Shown piece after piece: positions 53,991 to 62,992 of a DNA stretch of 64,000 nucleotides. The DNA is taken from contig JAOPKB010000015.1 in NCBI GenBank assembly GCA_025517485.1, positions 62,001 to 126,000 on the forward strand. The letters are read 5' to 3'. A program made the translations under genes and the position numbers. Numbering within the stretch: the first letter of the stretch is position 1; every line of letters begins with the position of its first letter. The notes below the pieces were generated by a model. The model made no database searches and was not told the origin of the DNA. It worked only from the letters and a program-made list of their open reading frames with translations. Origin of the DNA: Natronoglomus mannanivorans (GTDB taxonomy: Archaea > Halobacteriota > Halobacteria > Halobacteriales > Natrialbaceae).

Positions 53991-55705
53991 GGGTATGCCT
54001 CTTCGTTGACTTCGAGAAACGAGCCGAGTTTCAGACCCGCATAGAGCGCGACGAGAAACGGAATAGAGATCCAGAAGACCTGGACGAGTAACGACAGCCA
54101 ACCACTCGCAGTCGCGAGAGGATGCCAGCCAAGACTCGTCCTGTCGCCAAGATACGCTGGATCGTGGGTTCGCCACGGGGCCGGATGGTACTCGATCGTG
54201 TACGACCCGGGTTCGCGGAGTGTGGCGACTGCGACGCCCGAGGAGTTCGTCCAGAGGGGTTGCTCGTTGACTGTGAGATATCCACGAGTCGTGGCATGGC
54301 CGATCGGAGCCGTACGTGGATCGGCCGTGAACGGATACTCGAGCGGAATCGGATCGCCCGTCTCCGCATCACGCAGATTAATTCGAACCGTCGCCGTCGA
54401 ATCGTTCTGCTCGAGGATTTCCACAGACAGCTCGCTCTCACGGATTTCGCGGCTAGATCCGTTCTCCGGTTCGACGAGGTCGGCGTTCGTATCGTGAACG
54501 ATGCCCTGGACCTCGAGGTGCTCGCGTTCGAGGTCGTCGTACTGAATCGCCAGTCCGTACGAGCGTGTGTACGGTTCGTCGATGACGTCGACCTCGACGT
54601 TCTCGTGGAAGGTTGGATTCGGTGAGGAACTCTCGGAGCCCCACACTTCTTCGATCGACGGCCCATCGCGAATAGGATCCGCTCGAGGCCCCATCTCAGA
54701 CGGGAACGCCCGGACGTAGACGGGTCGTACCTCCGACTCGACGGCGTCCTCACCACTGCCAGTCGAACGAACGAGTGTATCCCAGTCGGTATCACGCGCC
54801 GTGTAGTATCGCCAGACGCCTCGAACAGCAGCGTCCCCCTCCTCGGTGAGCGTGTAGCCGTGCCACGGTTGTGATTGGTAGATCGCGACGCCGGCGCCAC
54901 CATCCGGATACTCCGCGTGGTACACTGACGCGGTCAGATTGTACACTCGGAGGTCGATCTCGCTCGAGACCGTGACGGTGTCCGTGTGATACTCGGAGTA
55001 CGACGATCCGACGGTCTCTCGAGTGATGTTCTCTTCGAGGCGAGCTTCGATGTCCGCCTCGAGCGTGAGATTTGACTCGCCAGCACCCGCGAGGTTGTAG
55101 TCGATCACAGGCGTCTGCTCGCCGTCCTGCTCAACGAGCACATCACCGTCCTGTTTCAATCGAATCTCCGACACCTCGTGCTCGAGGAGCGACCATTCGA
55201 TCGTTCGATGCGACGTGTTTTCGTTGGCGGGGACCCGGACACGATAATCGACCAGCCCGCGAAGCTCGCCGTCCGGTGCTGTGTAGAGGGCAGTCGTGTT
55301 CTCGTCCTGATGAACCCACGTCGACGGCTGGACGGCAAAGATCGTCGCGTGGGCGTCTTCGATCATCCCCGAATCGGTTCGATCCGCGTGTTCCGGGTAC
55401 ACCGAGGTGTTACTGCTGCCAGCCGCGAGGGAATCGAATGCAGACGTTGTCCAGAGCGATGCTGTTTCCGGCGGCTCTTTGAACGTAATATCGGTACACT
55501 CTGGGAGGGATCTGATCGCGGTCTCGTTTTCGTCGATATCACACTCGTTCGGTTCTTTCGACCAGAGTGTCGCCGTCTCGTTCTCGTCGAGGTCGTCGAT
55601 CACTGGTTCAGTCGTTGGTGACTGAACGCCACTCACGACGGCAATGCCACTCAGCAAGCCGCCAACGAGGAGGGTAATGGAGAGAGTGACCGTCAGGTGA
55701 CGCAT
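53987..55705 (-). CDS. Large surface protein of the conjugation operon
   Basis: 572 residues. A signal peptide (LSITLLVGGLLSGIAVVSGV), an acidic beta-rich extracellular body of about 500 residues, and a C-terminal helix (LSLLVQVFWISIPFLVALYA) with a short tail. The domain near the end (PLWTNSSGVAVATLREPGSY) looks Ig-like. It would sit on the outer surface, perhaps as mating adhesin or channel exterior. No family recognised. It is the second gene of the operon. Confidence 0.75.
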   Translation of the reverse strand: MRHLTVTLSITLLVGGLLSGIAVVSGVQSPTTEPVIDDLDENETATLWSKEPNECDIDENETAIRSLPECTDITFKEPPETASLWTTSAFDSLAAGSSNTSVYPEHADRTDSGMIEDAHATIFAVQPSTWVHQDENTTALYTAPDGELRGLVDYRVRVPANENTSHRTIEWSLLEHEVSEIRLKQDGDVLVEQDGEQTPVIDYNLAGAGESNLTLEADIEARLEENITRETVGSSYSEYHTDTVTVSSEIDLRVYNLTASVYHAEYPDGGAGVAIYQSQPWHGYTLTEEGDAAVRGVWRYYTARDTDWDTLVRSTGSGEDAVESEVRPVYVRAFPSEMGPRADPIRDGPSIEEVWGSESSSPNPTFHENVEVDVIDEPYTRSYGLAIQYDDLEREHLEVQGIVHDTNADLVEPENGSSREIRESELSVEILEQNDSTATVRINLRDAETGDPIPLEYPFTADPRTAPIGHATTRGYLTVNEQPLWTNSSGVAVATLREPGSYTIEYHPAPWRTHDPAYLGDRTSLGWHPLATASGWLSLLVQVFWISIPFLVALYAGLKLGSFLEVNEEAYP

Positions 55706-55726
55706 GTGTCAGTGATCGCGAGCGGA

Positions 55727-56143
55727 TTACCAGGGAACCAGATCGACACAGCTAGCCAGTGGCAGGCCCATCGCTGAACCTGCAACCGTGTACAGCGGAC
55801 CGAGCACGAGCAGAACGACTGTCGATTTGAGTGCGGTCCGCTTGTGTCGTTTGAGTCCTTTCTTCTGCTCAGGGTTCATTGTGAACATTTCCGCGAGGGA
55901 GTCGGCTTGCCAGACGATTACGAGCCCGACGATGCCGATCGCGGTCGTGATCTGGAAGAATCCCGAGATCATCCCCGGGAGCTGCTCGGCGTCACAGACG
56001 ACATCGTCCTGAGCGAGGACCGGTTTGATCGCGACGAGACTGAAGAGCAGCAGCGAAACGGCGATCTGGCGAACGAGACGCCATGGAATAACATCTCTCT
56101 GTACGTCAGCGGGGTCTGTCTTACTCGAGGATGCTCTGGTCAT
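55727..56143 (-). CDS. VirB2/TrbC-like pilin-type membrane protein
   Basis: 138 residues. A basic start, a hydrophobic leader (IAVSLLLFSLVAIKPVLA) that looks like a signal peptide, then a short loop with a Cys and two helices (ITTAIGIVGLVIVWQAD and TVVLLVLGPLYTVAGSAMGL). This is the size and layout of VirB2/TrbC pilins, though the connecting loop is basic. It is the first gene of the transfer operon, after a TATA-like box near 56280. Confidence 0.65.
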   Translation of the reverse strand: MTRASSSKTDPADVQRDVIPWRLVRQIAVSLLLFSLVAIKPVLAQDDVVCDAEQLPGMISGFFQITTAIGIVGLVIVWQADSLAEMFTMNPEQKKGLKRHKRTALKSTVVLLVLGPLYTVAGSAMGLPLASCVDLVPW

Positions 56144-56264
56144 CAGTAGTCACTTCTCGATATTGTCGAATCGGGACACTGCGAGACGTCGTATCCCTGT
56201 TTGGCCATCAGTACCGACGACCGGTCCTGATCGAGGGGATTCTCACTCCACACGAATGTTACAG

Positions 56265-56290
56265 AGATTCTATAGCATATATAAAATTTC
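56265..56290 (-). promoter_or_regulatory. Probable promoter of the conjugation operon
   Basis: On the minus strand the AT-rich run aaattttatatatgctat includes a good archaeal TATA box, about 130 bases before the first gene (56143). No other TATA-like run is seen nearer. Confidence 0.5.
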
Positions 56291-56398
56291 GCGTTTGGAT
56301 ATTGTAGATAGATATTATTTGGATTATAGGAGAAGTCTGGGTTGAGAAAGCGCAAGAGGAAGTCCTGAATTGGGGGAGTAATAGCAGTACCTAGAGAA

Positions 56399-56439
56399 GT
56401 TACCCCACAGATTGATATCGTTGCACAGCGTGGGGTAAC
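56399..56439. promoter_or_regulatory. Inverted repeat GTTACCCCAC/GTGGGGTAAC, copy 2
   Basis: Arms 56399-56408 and 56430-56439, spacer 21 bases; the right arm ends one base before the ATG of the next gene. The same arrangement is kept beside the decayed copy at 59079. A protein or RNA hairpin covering the start region would block translation or transcription, so an operator or translational switch is likely. Confidence 0.7.
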
Positions 56440-56440
56440 T

Positions 56441-56830
56441 ATGGCGAGTGATGATCCTTCGAAACCCTCTGCGCCAGACCTACCGGCGTATCTCCAAGAG
56501 CCCCTCGAGAGGCAATCACCAGACCAACTCGAGTCGGTCGCGGACTATGCTACCGAACTGGCGGCCTGGAAGCGGACGAAACGAGAACGCGAACTCAGGC
56601 AAAAGCGAGCCGAGGAAGCCGTCGACGACGAGGAACTCGAAGATCTCGAAGAACGTGAGATTGCAACTGATCCCGAGGAATATGAAGACGTCCCGACCAG
56701 CGGAGCCTACATCACGGTCAAGGAAACGAAGCCAGGCTATCGCTACTATTACTGGCAATGGAGAGACGGAGACTCGTGGGAGAACGAGTACATTGCTCCA
56801 GTAAATCCAAAACAGAATAGTGAGAGCTAA
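56441..56830 (+). CDS. Small charged protein with YYYWQWRDGD end, tied to the inverted repeat
   Basis: 129 residues. A proline-rich start (PSAPDLPAYLQEPLE), a long charged helix or coiled coil (about 30-85), and an end GAYITVKETKPGYRYYYWQW with RDGDSWENEYIAPVNP. The end resembles short archaeal domains that read YYYxQWRxxGKxxSKYIG; a role in nucleic-acid binding is a guess. A decayed copy of gene and repeat lies at 59079-59280, on the other side of orc1/cdc6. Possibly plasmid maintenance or control of replication. Confidence 0.7.
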   Translation: MASDDPSKPSAPDLPAYLQEPLERQSPDQLESVADYATELAAWKRTKRERELRQKRAEEAVDDEELEDLEEREIATDPEEYEDVPTSGAYITVKETKPGYRYYYWQWRDGDSWENEYIAPVNPKQNSES

Positions 56831-56906
56831 CATATCGTCGGAAATCGTCAGCGAAGATTAACCTGTGAGAGAAATTTCTCCCCTTCCAGCTGTGAGTGAG
56901 CCTCGT

Positions 56907-57500
56907 ACCCCCACCCCCCGTGTGCGATATGAATTTGGTGAGTCTATAGGGAGACGAAACAGGATAAGAGCAATCGATTATGGGTTAGAAGAGGGTCTAA
57001 CACGTGTTAACAGAGATGAGAGGTATTCTGAGTTCGCTAAGATTCAATCCCTGCTGCTCTATGACCGACTTCACTTTCTTCTCACCAACTATGGTTGAAG
57101 GTCCAATACGGACTCAGTTAGTAGAAAGAACATATAAAACTTTGCCTTCTAGAAATGCCAAGCGAATATGGATGGTTTGACGCCTCTTCTTCGTGAATTC
57201 GACAGCTACAACCTTTTTCCATCGTTTTGCTGGTCATCTCCCCCCTCTGTTTGTCCTCGATTTCATCTCGCACACGGGGTGTGGGGGTTGCTCGATCTCT
57301 GAGCTAGCGATCACTACCAGTAGTGATGTTCGTCGAATTCATTTCGCACATGGGGTGTCCCATCATCATTTCATTTCGCACACGGAGGGTACTTACGATG
57401 AATTGATTTCGCCCACGGTCTATTACTTCTCCGAACTCACTCGCCTTTCAAGCTATGTACCTCGAGAAAACCATCTATTTGACCTCGCACACGGTGTCCC
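56907..57500. other. Replication origin with ORB-like iterons
   Basis: One iteron lies inverted at 56907-56937 and five direct copies follow at 57261, 57338, 57369, 57401 and 57477, with the shared core attcatttcgcacacggggt. Between the inverted and the first direct copy is an AT-rich stretch (57120-57180) suited to unwinding. This is the layout of haloarchaeal origins, with inverted ORB elements around an unwinding region beside an orc1/cdc6 gene. Bases 56831-56906 hold nothing recognised. Confidence 0.85.
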
Positions 57501-57535
57501 ATATTTATTTATGCAGTCGGGAACAGTTCGATAGC

Positions 57536-58894
57536 ATGAGCGATGAGGAAAGGATGTCGGATGGGGATCAACAATCTCTTTCTGATTCGATTAAAGGTCG
57601 TCTCCAGACTGGTGCACAAAATTCAGTGTTCAAGAATAAGGGATTGCTCGATCCAGATACTGTCATTAACGAGGATCGAATCGTCGGCCGTGATCAACAA
57701 CTTGATGATATTATTACCTACCTTCGACCCACACTCAATGGCAACCGGCCACCCAATATGCTTCTTTATGGGCCATCTGGAACCGGAAAATCACTGATCA
57801 CTAATGCTGTCTGTGAGCAAGTCGAGGAACTCGCTCAAGCACAAGGTGATCATTTCGGTGTAGTCAACGTCAACTGCCAAACGATCAAATCTCACGATCG
57901 CGCAGTCTACCGACTCGTTGAGTCTGCTGCAGCGAAGGCCGGCGTAACTCCAGGTGTCCCCGAAAGCGGTGTCTCGACTGATCAAAAGCTCAGTCGATTC
58001 TATGAGATACTTAGTGACTATTTCGACTCTGTGATCATCATTCTCGACGAAATCGATCTCTTAGTTGGACGCCAACGAGATCCCAACGACGAACCTGCGT
58101 ACTCGAAACTCCTCTATCAGCTCTCTCGTGCGTCTCAACTCGGCCGTATTGACGGTCACATCTCTGTTGCTGCACTCACGAACGATCCTCGATTTATGGA
58201 GAATCTCGATGGACGAGCAGAGAGTTCGTTCAATCCACAAGACGTCGTTTTCTCTGATTACGATGCAAACCAGCTACGAGCCATCCTTCAGCGACGACGT
58301 GATGCCTACCAAGATGGCGTTCTTGAAGACGATATCATACCTCTTAGCGCCGCCTACGCTGCTCAAGACCACGGTGATGCACGGAAAGCGATCGACCTTT
58401 TTCGGAAAGCTGGCGAGGTTGCCGATCGGCAGGGGGTGGACACAGTCAGAGAAGAGCATGTACGCGATGCACAGGAGGAAGCTGAGCGTGATAGAACTCT
58501 CACACAGATGCAGGGTCTTTCGACTCAAAAGAAGCTTTCTCTGTATGCGACTGCGATCGTTCCTGTCTACACAAACCGTAATATGAATGCTGTTCCCAGT
58601 ACTGTCGCTTATCGCGTTTATCAGTATCTCACTGGTCTTATCGATGCAGACGAGAAATCACGAGACTCGTACCTTCGGTACATGAGCGAAGCTGAAACCT
58701 ATAATTTCGTTACGTCGGAAAAACGAGGTCGTGGCTATGGTAGCGGTGTTCATAAGGAGTATACGTTCATCGATGACCCAGAAGTTGTTGCTGAAACGCT
58801 TCGCGAGGACTTTCGCCTCGAGGATGTCGAGAACAATGACGACCTAATAAAGTCTGTCGTCAATGCCCAAGTGAAAGAATTCTTTGACGATTAG
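57536..58894 (+). CDS. orc1/cdc6: Orc1/Cdc6 replication initiator
   Basis: 452 residues from MSDEERMSDG at 57536; an upstream ATG at 57455 falls in the iterons. AAA+ core with Walker A LYGPSGTGKS (about 78-86), Walker B IIILDEIDLLVG (near 175) and sensor SVAALTNDPRF. The C-terminal winged helix (STQKKLSLYATAIVPVY, VAYRVYQYLTGLI) binds the ORB repeats. The initiator opens the origin and loads MCM. It is flanked by iterons on both sides, so it probably acts on this origin. Codon use is less GC-rich than in the transfer genes. Confidence 0.95.
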   Translation: MSDEERMSDGDQQSLSDSIKGRLQTGAQNSVFKNKGLLDPDTVINEDRIVGRDQQLDDIITYLRPTLNGNRPPNMLLYGPSGTGKSLITNAVCEQVEELAQAQGDHFGVVNVNCQTIKSHDRAVYRLVESAAAKAGVTPGVPESGVSTDQKLSRFYEILSDYFDSVIIILDEIDLLVGRQRDPNDEPAYSKLLYQLSRASQLGRIDGHISVAALTNDPRFMENLDGRAESSFNPQDVVFSDYDANQLRAILQRRRDAYQDGVLEDDIIPLSAAYAAQDHGDARKAIDLFRKAGEVADRQGVDTVREEHVRDAQEEAERDRTLTQMQGLSTQKKLSLYATAIVPVYTNRNMNAVPSTVAYRVYQYLTGLIDADEKSRDSYLRYMSEAETYNFVTSEKRGRGYGSGVHKEYTFIDDPEVVAETLREDFRLEDVENNDDLIKSVVNAQVKEFFDD

Positions 58895-58911
58895 TTGGCC
58901 CTAAGTCACAG

Positions 58912-59028
58912 AAATTCATTTCGCACACGGGGGGTGGGGTATTGCTATTGATACACTTCAAGATTTCATTTCGCATACGGTGTGTCCACCTCTGATATTC
59001 CAGCTAATTCATCTCTCACACGGGGTCT
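58912..59028 (+). repeat. Three further ORB-like iterons downstream of orc1/cdc6
   Basis: Copies at 58912, 58962 and 59004 in the same orientation as those upstream, e.g. aaattcatttcgcacacggg. With the upstream set there are nine copies. They may control initiator level or act as a second half-origin. Confidence 0.85.
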
Positions 59029-59078
59029 ATTCATTAGCAGCGGTTGTTGTGAGGTGTGAATCCAGTACATCTAAGAAG

Positions 59079-59119
59079 GTTACCCCACAGATTGATGTTA
59101 TTTCATACGGTGGGGTAAC
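59079..59119. repeat. Inverted repeat GTTACCCCAC/GTGGGGTAAC, copy 3
   Basis: Arms 59079-59088 and 59110-59119 with the same 21-base spacing and a related spacer start (agattgatgt, compare agattgatat) as at 56399. It precedes the decayed copy of the small gene. Confidence 0.85.
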
Positions 59120-59280
59120 TACAGCGATACTCCCCCAAAACCCTTGCACCAGAGCTGCCGACGTATCTACAGGATTCCCTCGAAAAGCAATCGCTAAATC
59201 GACTTGAGATGATCTCGGACTCTGCTATCGAACTGGTGACCTGAAAGCGAACAGTTCGATGAACAATGAGAGCTGACATC
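59120..59280 (+). pseudogene. Decayed copy of the 56441 gene
   Basis: DNA closely follows the first gene: ctgccgacgtatctacagga matches ctaccggcgtatctccaaga, and gctatcgaactggtgacctg matches gctaccgaactggcggcctg. The start codon is lost (acagcg for atggcg), frameshifts and a stop are present, and about 250 bases of the middle are deleted. Both copies end with gagagct. With copy 3 of the repeat it marks the far side of the origin block. Confidence 0.75.
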
Positions 59281-59406
59281 CGCAACCGATTGGCCTTGTA
59301 CTGGCTGACTCCTGAATGAGGTCCAGATCGGCCCTGAAGAAACTGATCGATTGTATTGGTTGATCCTTCGTCTCTCGAATCGCAACAAAACGGAGTACAT
59401 CACGCT

Positions 59407-61198
59407 GTTTCAATCCCGTTGTGGGTTTTCTCCCTACTGCGACCCACTCGAGGTCGTTGGCGAGCTGGTCGACGTACGGTTTCAATCCCGTTGTGGGTTT
59501 TCTCCCTACTGCGACACGTCGTGTTCTCGCACTCGTTCGCTGACTACGGCAAGTTTCAATCCCGTTGTGGGTTTTCTCCCTACTGCGACTCGACGCCGAA
59601 CGCGGAAAGATCACTCATCACGATGTTTCAATCCCGTTGTGGGTTTTCTCCCTACTGCGACGACGACGAGCTCGGCTCGAGCGTCGAAGTCGAACGGGTT
59701 TCAATCCCGTTGTGGGTTTTCTCCCTACTGCGACCGAATAGACATAAACGTACTTCAACACGATCATGAGGTTTCAATCCCGTTCTGGGTTTTCTCCCTA
59801 CTGCGACCGGAGTAGTCCACTGTCTCAGTGAGGTCTACTGACTGTTTCAATCCCGTTCTGGGTTTTCTCCCTACTGCGACTGCTGGTCCCGATTCCGGAG
59901 GGACACGTCGGCGTCCAGTTTCAATCCCGTTCTGGGTTTTCTCCCTACTGCGACGCGCCGGTCTGCGCGGGGTGGACCGTCATCGCGACTGTTTCAATCC
60001 CGTTCTGGGTTTTCTCCCTACTGCGACTGTGTCCGTTGAGAAAGTGGATGGAAACGGAGGAGAGTTTCAATCCCGTTCTGGGTTTTCTCCCTACTGCGAC
60101 ACTGGCGGTCATCCAGCACGATGGTGACGCGGAGATCGTTTCAATCCCGTTCTGGGTTTTCTCCCTACTGCGACCGGCCTTCTCGAGATCCTCGAGGAAC
60201 TCGTCGGCCTGTTTCAATCCCGTTCTGGGTTTTCTCCCTACTGCGACCACACTCTACGCGCTCAGTACCGTCCGTCACGCTACGTTTCAATCCCGTTCTG
60301 GGTTTTCTCCCTACTGCGACGCGACAAACCGCGCCGCGGTCCGTTCGGGCCGACGCCCCAGTTTCAATCCCGTTCTGGGTTTTCTCCCTACTGCGACATT
60401 GTGCCCGTCAGGAACCGATTCCTGAGCGCGATTCGTTTCAATCCCGTTCTGGGTTTTCTCCCTACTGCGACGGTCAGCTTCGGCCCCGAGATCGAGCAGA
60501 CGCCGATGTTTCAATCCCGTTCTGGGTTTTCTCCCTACTGCGACACGCCTCTCTCTCGGAACGAGGCTGTCGAACTCCTTGTTTCAATCCCGTTCTGGGT
60601 TTTCTCCCTACTGCGACGCGAACATCCCGGACGAACTCCAGCAGCGCGGACAGGTTTCAATCCCGTTCTGGGTTTTCTCCCTACTGCGACCGACCGCACC
60701 CGATCCGAGGCCGCCGCCCAGGATCCGTTTCAATCCCGTTCTGGGTTTTCTCCCTACTGCGACGCGAAGACGTCCCAGCAAGAGCAGACGTCGACTTCGG
60801 GTTTCAATCCCGTTCTGGGTTTTCTCCCTACTGCGACCAGCACTCCTCGCAGACACGGTGATCGCCGGCAGTGTTTCAATCCCGTTCTGGGTTTTCTCCC
60901 TACTGCGACGGCACTGGCGCTTCTCGCTGCGCGGCTTGACGAGTTGTTTCAATCCCGTTCTGGGTTTTCTCCCTACTGCGACATTGGTTAGGCCCCCTGG
61001 ATCGTGACGTCAGCTGTCTGTTTCAATCCCGTTCTGGGTTTTCTCCCTACTGCGACAGCCGCCTCCGAGCTCGAGGAAGCTGACATCATGTTTCAATCCC
61101 GTTCTGGGTTTTCTCCCTACTGCGACGCTCGAAGTTGATCTGGAACGGCCCCTGACGTTCGGTTTCAATCCCGTTCTGGGTTTTCTCCCTACTGCGAC
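59407..61198 (-). CRISPR. CRISPR array, 25 repeats and 24 spacers, type I-D associated
   Basis: Repeats of 37 bases, beginning gtttcaatcccgttctgggt and ending ctccctactgcgac on the plus strand, with spacers of 33-40 bases (repeat-to-repeat step 70-77). In crRNA sense (minus strand) the repeat ends ATTGAAAC, the usual 5' handle, so transcription runs from 61198 to 59407. The leader and cas genes are on that side. Repeats 1-5 (59407-59734) have G in place of C at position 15; repeats 6-25 are uniform. The variant block is at the old, leader-distal end. No spacer was recognised by eye as matching this window. Confidence 0.98.
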
Positions 61199-61314
61199 AG
61201 GGGGTTAAGATACCAAAAGCAGGCCAATAATTGTTTCTCTGATAGCGAGATCCACGGTGTTCTTCGTGAAGGGGGGCTATACAGAGAGTATAAAAAGATC
61301 GATGAACAGCGATG
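61199..61314 (-). promoter_or_regulatory. CRISPR leader with promoter
   Basis: 116 bases between the array and csa3. On the minus strand ctttttata (61289-61297) is a good TATA box; transcription would start near 61265 and enter the first repeat about 70 bases later. The stretch also holds a T-rich part next to the first repeat, as leaders do. Confidence 0.7.
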
Positions 61315-61977
61315 TTAGTTGCCAGCAGCTCGGGCTAACGACAGTAACTCACCAGAGAAAGCAACCTGCACTCGTTTGGCCTTCCCAGTCGTGTTGGCTT
61401 CAACAATACCGGCATCCTCGAGATCGTTGACGTGCCGGATGACGGTACTCTTCGACTGTCCGGTTTCGTCGGCGATTGTCGACAGGGTTAGCCAGTCATC
61501 GGCTACGGCAATTGCTTCGAACGTTTCCTTCGTTCGATTCGGTATCTGCGCGGTCAGATCGGGTAAGGGCCACTCTTGAACCGTACTATCGAGATCACTG
61601 AAGAAAAGTGCCTGGTCGATTATCTGCGTGAACGCGAGTGCTGTGACAGTCAACGGAAGGAGGATGTCTCGCGGTCCACCGCCCAATGAGACAATTACTT
61701 CGCTATTCGTGTCAGCTCCGGCGAGGATCGTACAGCAGTCACGAACTGTTGTCTCGAACGACTCTACCGATATGCGCTCGACAGAACAGGTCGCTCTCGG
61801 TTCAATTTCCTGCAGTAGCTGCTTGACATCTGCAACTGCCTGAGTCGCCTGCTCGGTATCTGATTCCTCATTCGGGCGTAGCAAGACGATCACATCCTCC
61901 GGGCCGAGACCCGTATTGACCACTGGACGCGTAACGCGTCGAGTGTCATAACCAATCGGCGAAACATACGTTCGCAC
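61315..61977 (-). CDS. csa3: Csa3 CRISPR-associated regulator (CARF and winged helix)
   Basis: 220 residues from the GTG at 61977, giving VRTYVSPIGYDTRRVTRPVV; GTG codons at 61986 and 61989 are alternatives. The N-terminal CARF domain has TYVSPIGYDT and VIVSLGGGPRDIL, which bind a cyclic oligonucleotide. The C-terminal winged helix reads TLSTIADETGQSKSTVIRHV. Csa3 proteins control cas genes and spacer uptake. It is divergent from cas6 and ends 117 bases from the array. The longer frame has no family character. Confidence 0.92.
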   Translation of the reverse strand: MRTYVSPIGYDTRRVTRPVVNTGLGPEDVIVLLRPNEESDTEQATQAVADVKQLLQEIEPRATCSVERISVESFETTVRDCCTILAGADTNSEVIVSLGGGPRDILLPLTVTALAFTQIIDQALFFSDLDSTVQEWPLPDLTAQIPNRTKETFEAIAVADDWLTLSTIADETGQSKSTVIRHVNDLEDAGIVEANTTGKAKRVQVAFSGELLSLARAAGN

Positions 61978-62113
61978 GCATTTCACCACACCGTTGAGAA
62001 GTAAATACCTGCCGCTGCAGAATAGTGCAGTACACCACTCCAGAGAACATATAACTGCACATATTTGTCTGTTGGTAAACAATATTAAGTGCTCCCCCTT
62101 CGAACGCTGTGGT

Positions 62114-62992
62114 ATGGAAACTACCAACGGGATGGGCAGCCAGTCCACCTCGCGGGTACGGCGGGTGACCGCAACACTCACGCCCGAATCTCGCTTCCCC
62201 GTTCCACAATCCGATGGTTACTCTGTCTACTCGGCGTTGCTGTCCGTGCTGTCGGGTGTCGACGCCGATGTCGGTGCGAGCGTCCACGACTCGCCGATGG
62301 GGAGCCTCCACTGTAGCGGCTTGCAAGGACCGTTCGGCGAGAGCGATCGGTCACACCACAAGACATTGCTGCCCGGCAAAACCTACGAGCTCTCGATTGG
62401 GATCGTCCACCCCGACGACGCTGACGTGTTTCAGGCGCTCGTGAACGCACTCGTTCTTGAGGGTGAGATGATCGAGCTGAGTCATGGTAAGTTACGAGTG
62501 GAGCGCTTCGAGAGCGAGAAAACATCTCACGCGGATATTCTCGAAGAGGCAGCTGGCGTCGACAATCCCAGCCTTGAGTTTGACTTTCGAACAGCTACGT
62601 GTATCGAGGAGGCTGGTTCTGTCACCACGATGTTTCCAACGAGACAGGCTGTCTTCTCGAGTCTATTGGGGAAATGGAACCGAACTGCACCCGACGACCT
62701 AGAGTTGGAAATCGATCGGGAGACGCTCGCATCATCAGTAATCGAAAAACCGGACGATTCGAGTTATCGTACACATAGCGTCCTCGTCAATCGTGTCGAA
62801 GGCGACAACGGAAATCCCCACCCCCTTTTTAGACAAGGATTCTCAGGACGCTGTGAATACGCGTTCAAAGATGCAAGCGACAGCGTGGAAAACGCAGTGA
62901 CTGCGCTCGCGCTGTTCGGGGAGTATTCCGGCGTTGGAAGTGCAGTGGCTCGAGGGTGCGGTAATGTGACTGTAGAGGTCGATAATCAATGA
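62114..62992 (+). CDS. cas6: Cas6 crRNA-processing endoribonuclease
   Basis: 292 residues from METTNGMGSQ at 62114; MGSQ at 62132 is an alternative. Two ferredoxin-like folds, with the conserved Gly-rich end RQGFSGRCEYAF and FGEYSGVGSAVARGCGNV typical of Cas6. It cuts the repeat transcript to leave the 8-base ATTGAAAC handle. The stop overlaps the start of the inserted ORF (ATGA). Divergent from csa3, with a shared AT-rich promoter region near 62070. Confidence 0.92.
   Translation: METTNGMGSQSTSRVRRVTATLTPESRFPVPQSDGYSVYSALLSVLSGVDADVGASVHDSPMGSLHCSGLQGPFGESDRSHHKTLLPGKTYELSIGIVHPDDADVFQALVNALVLEGEMIELSHGKLRVERFESEKTSHADILEEAAGVDNPSLEFDFRTATCIEEAGSVTTMFPTRQAVFSSLLGKWNRTAPDDLELEIDRETLASSVIEKPDDSSYRTHSVLVNRVEGDNGNPHPLFRQGFSGRCEYAFKDASDSVENAVTALALFGEYSGVGSAVARGCGNVTVEVDNQ

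Noticed and set aside
59351..60991. Several overlapping frames inside the CRISPR array with repeating peptides such as FNPVLGFLPTAT
   Set aside because: They arise from translation of the 37-base repeats in different frames and do not represent proteins.
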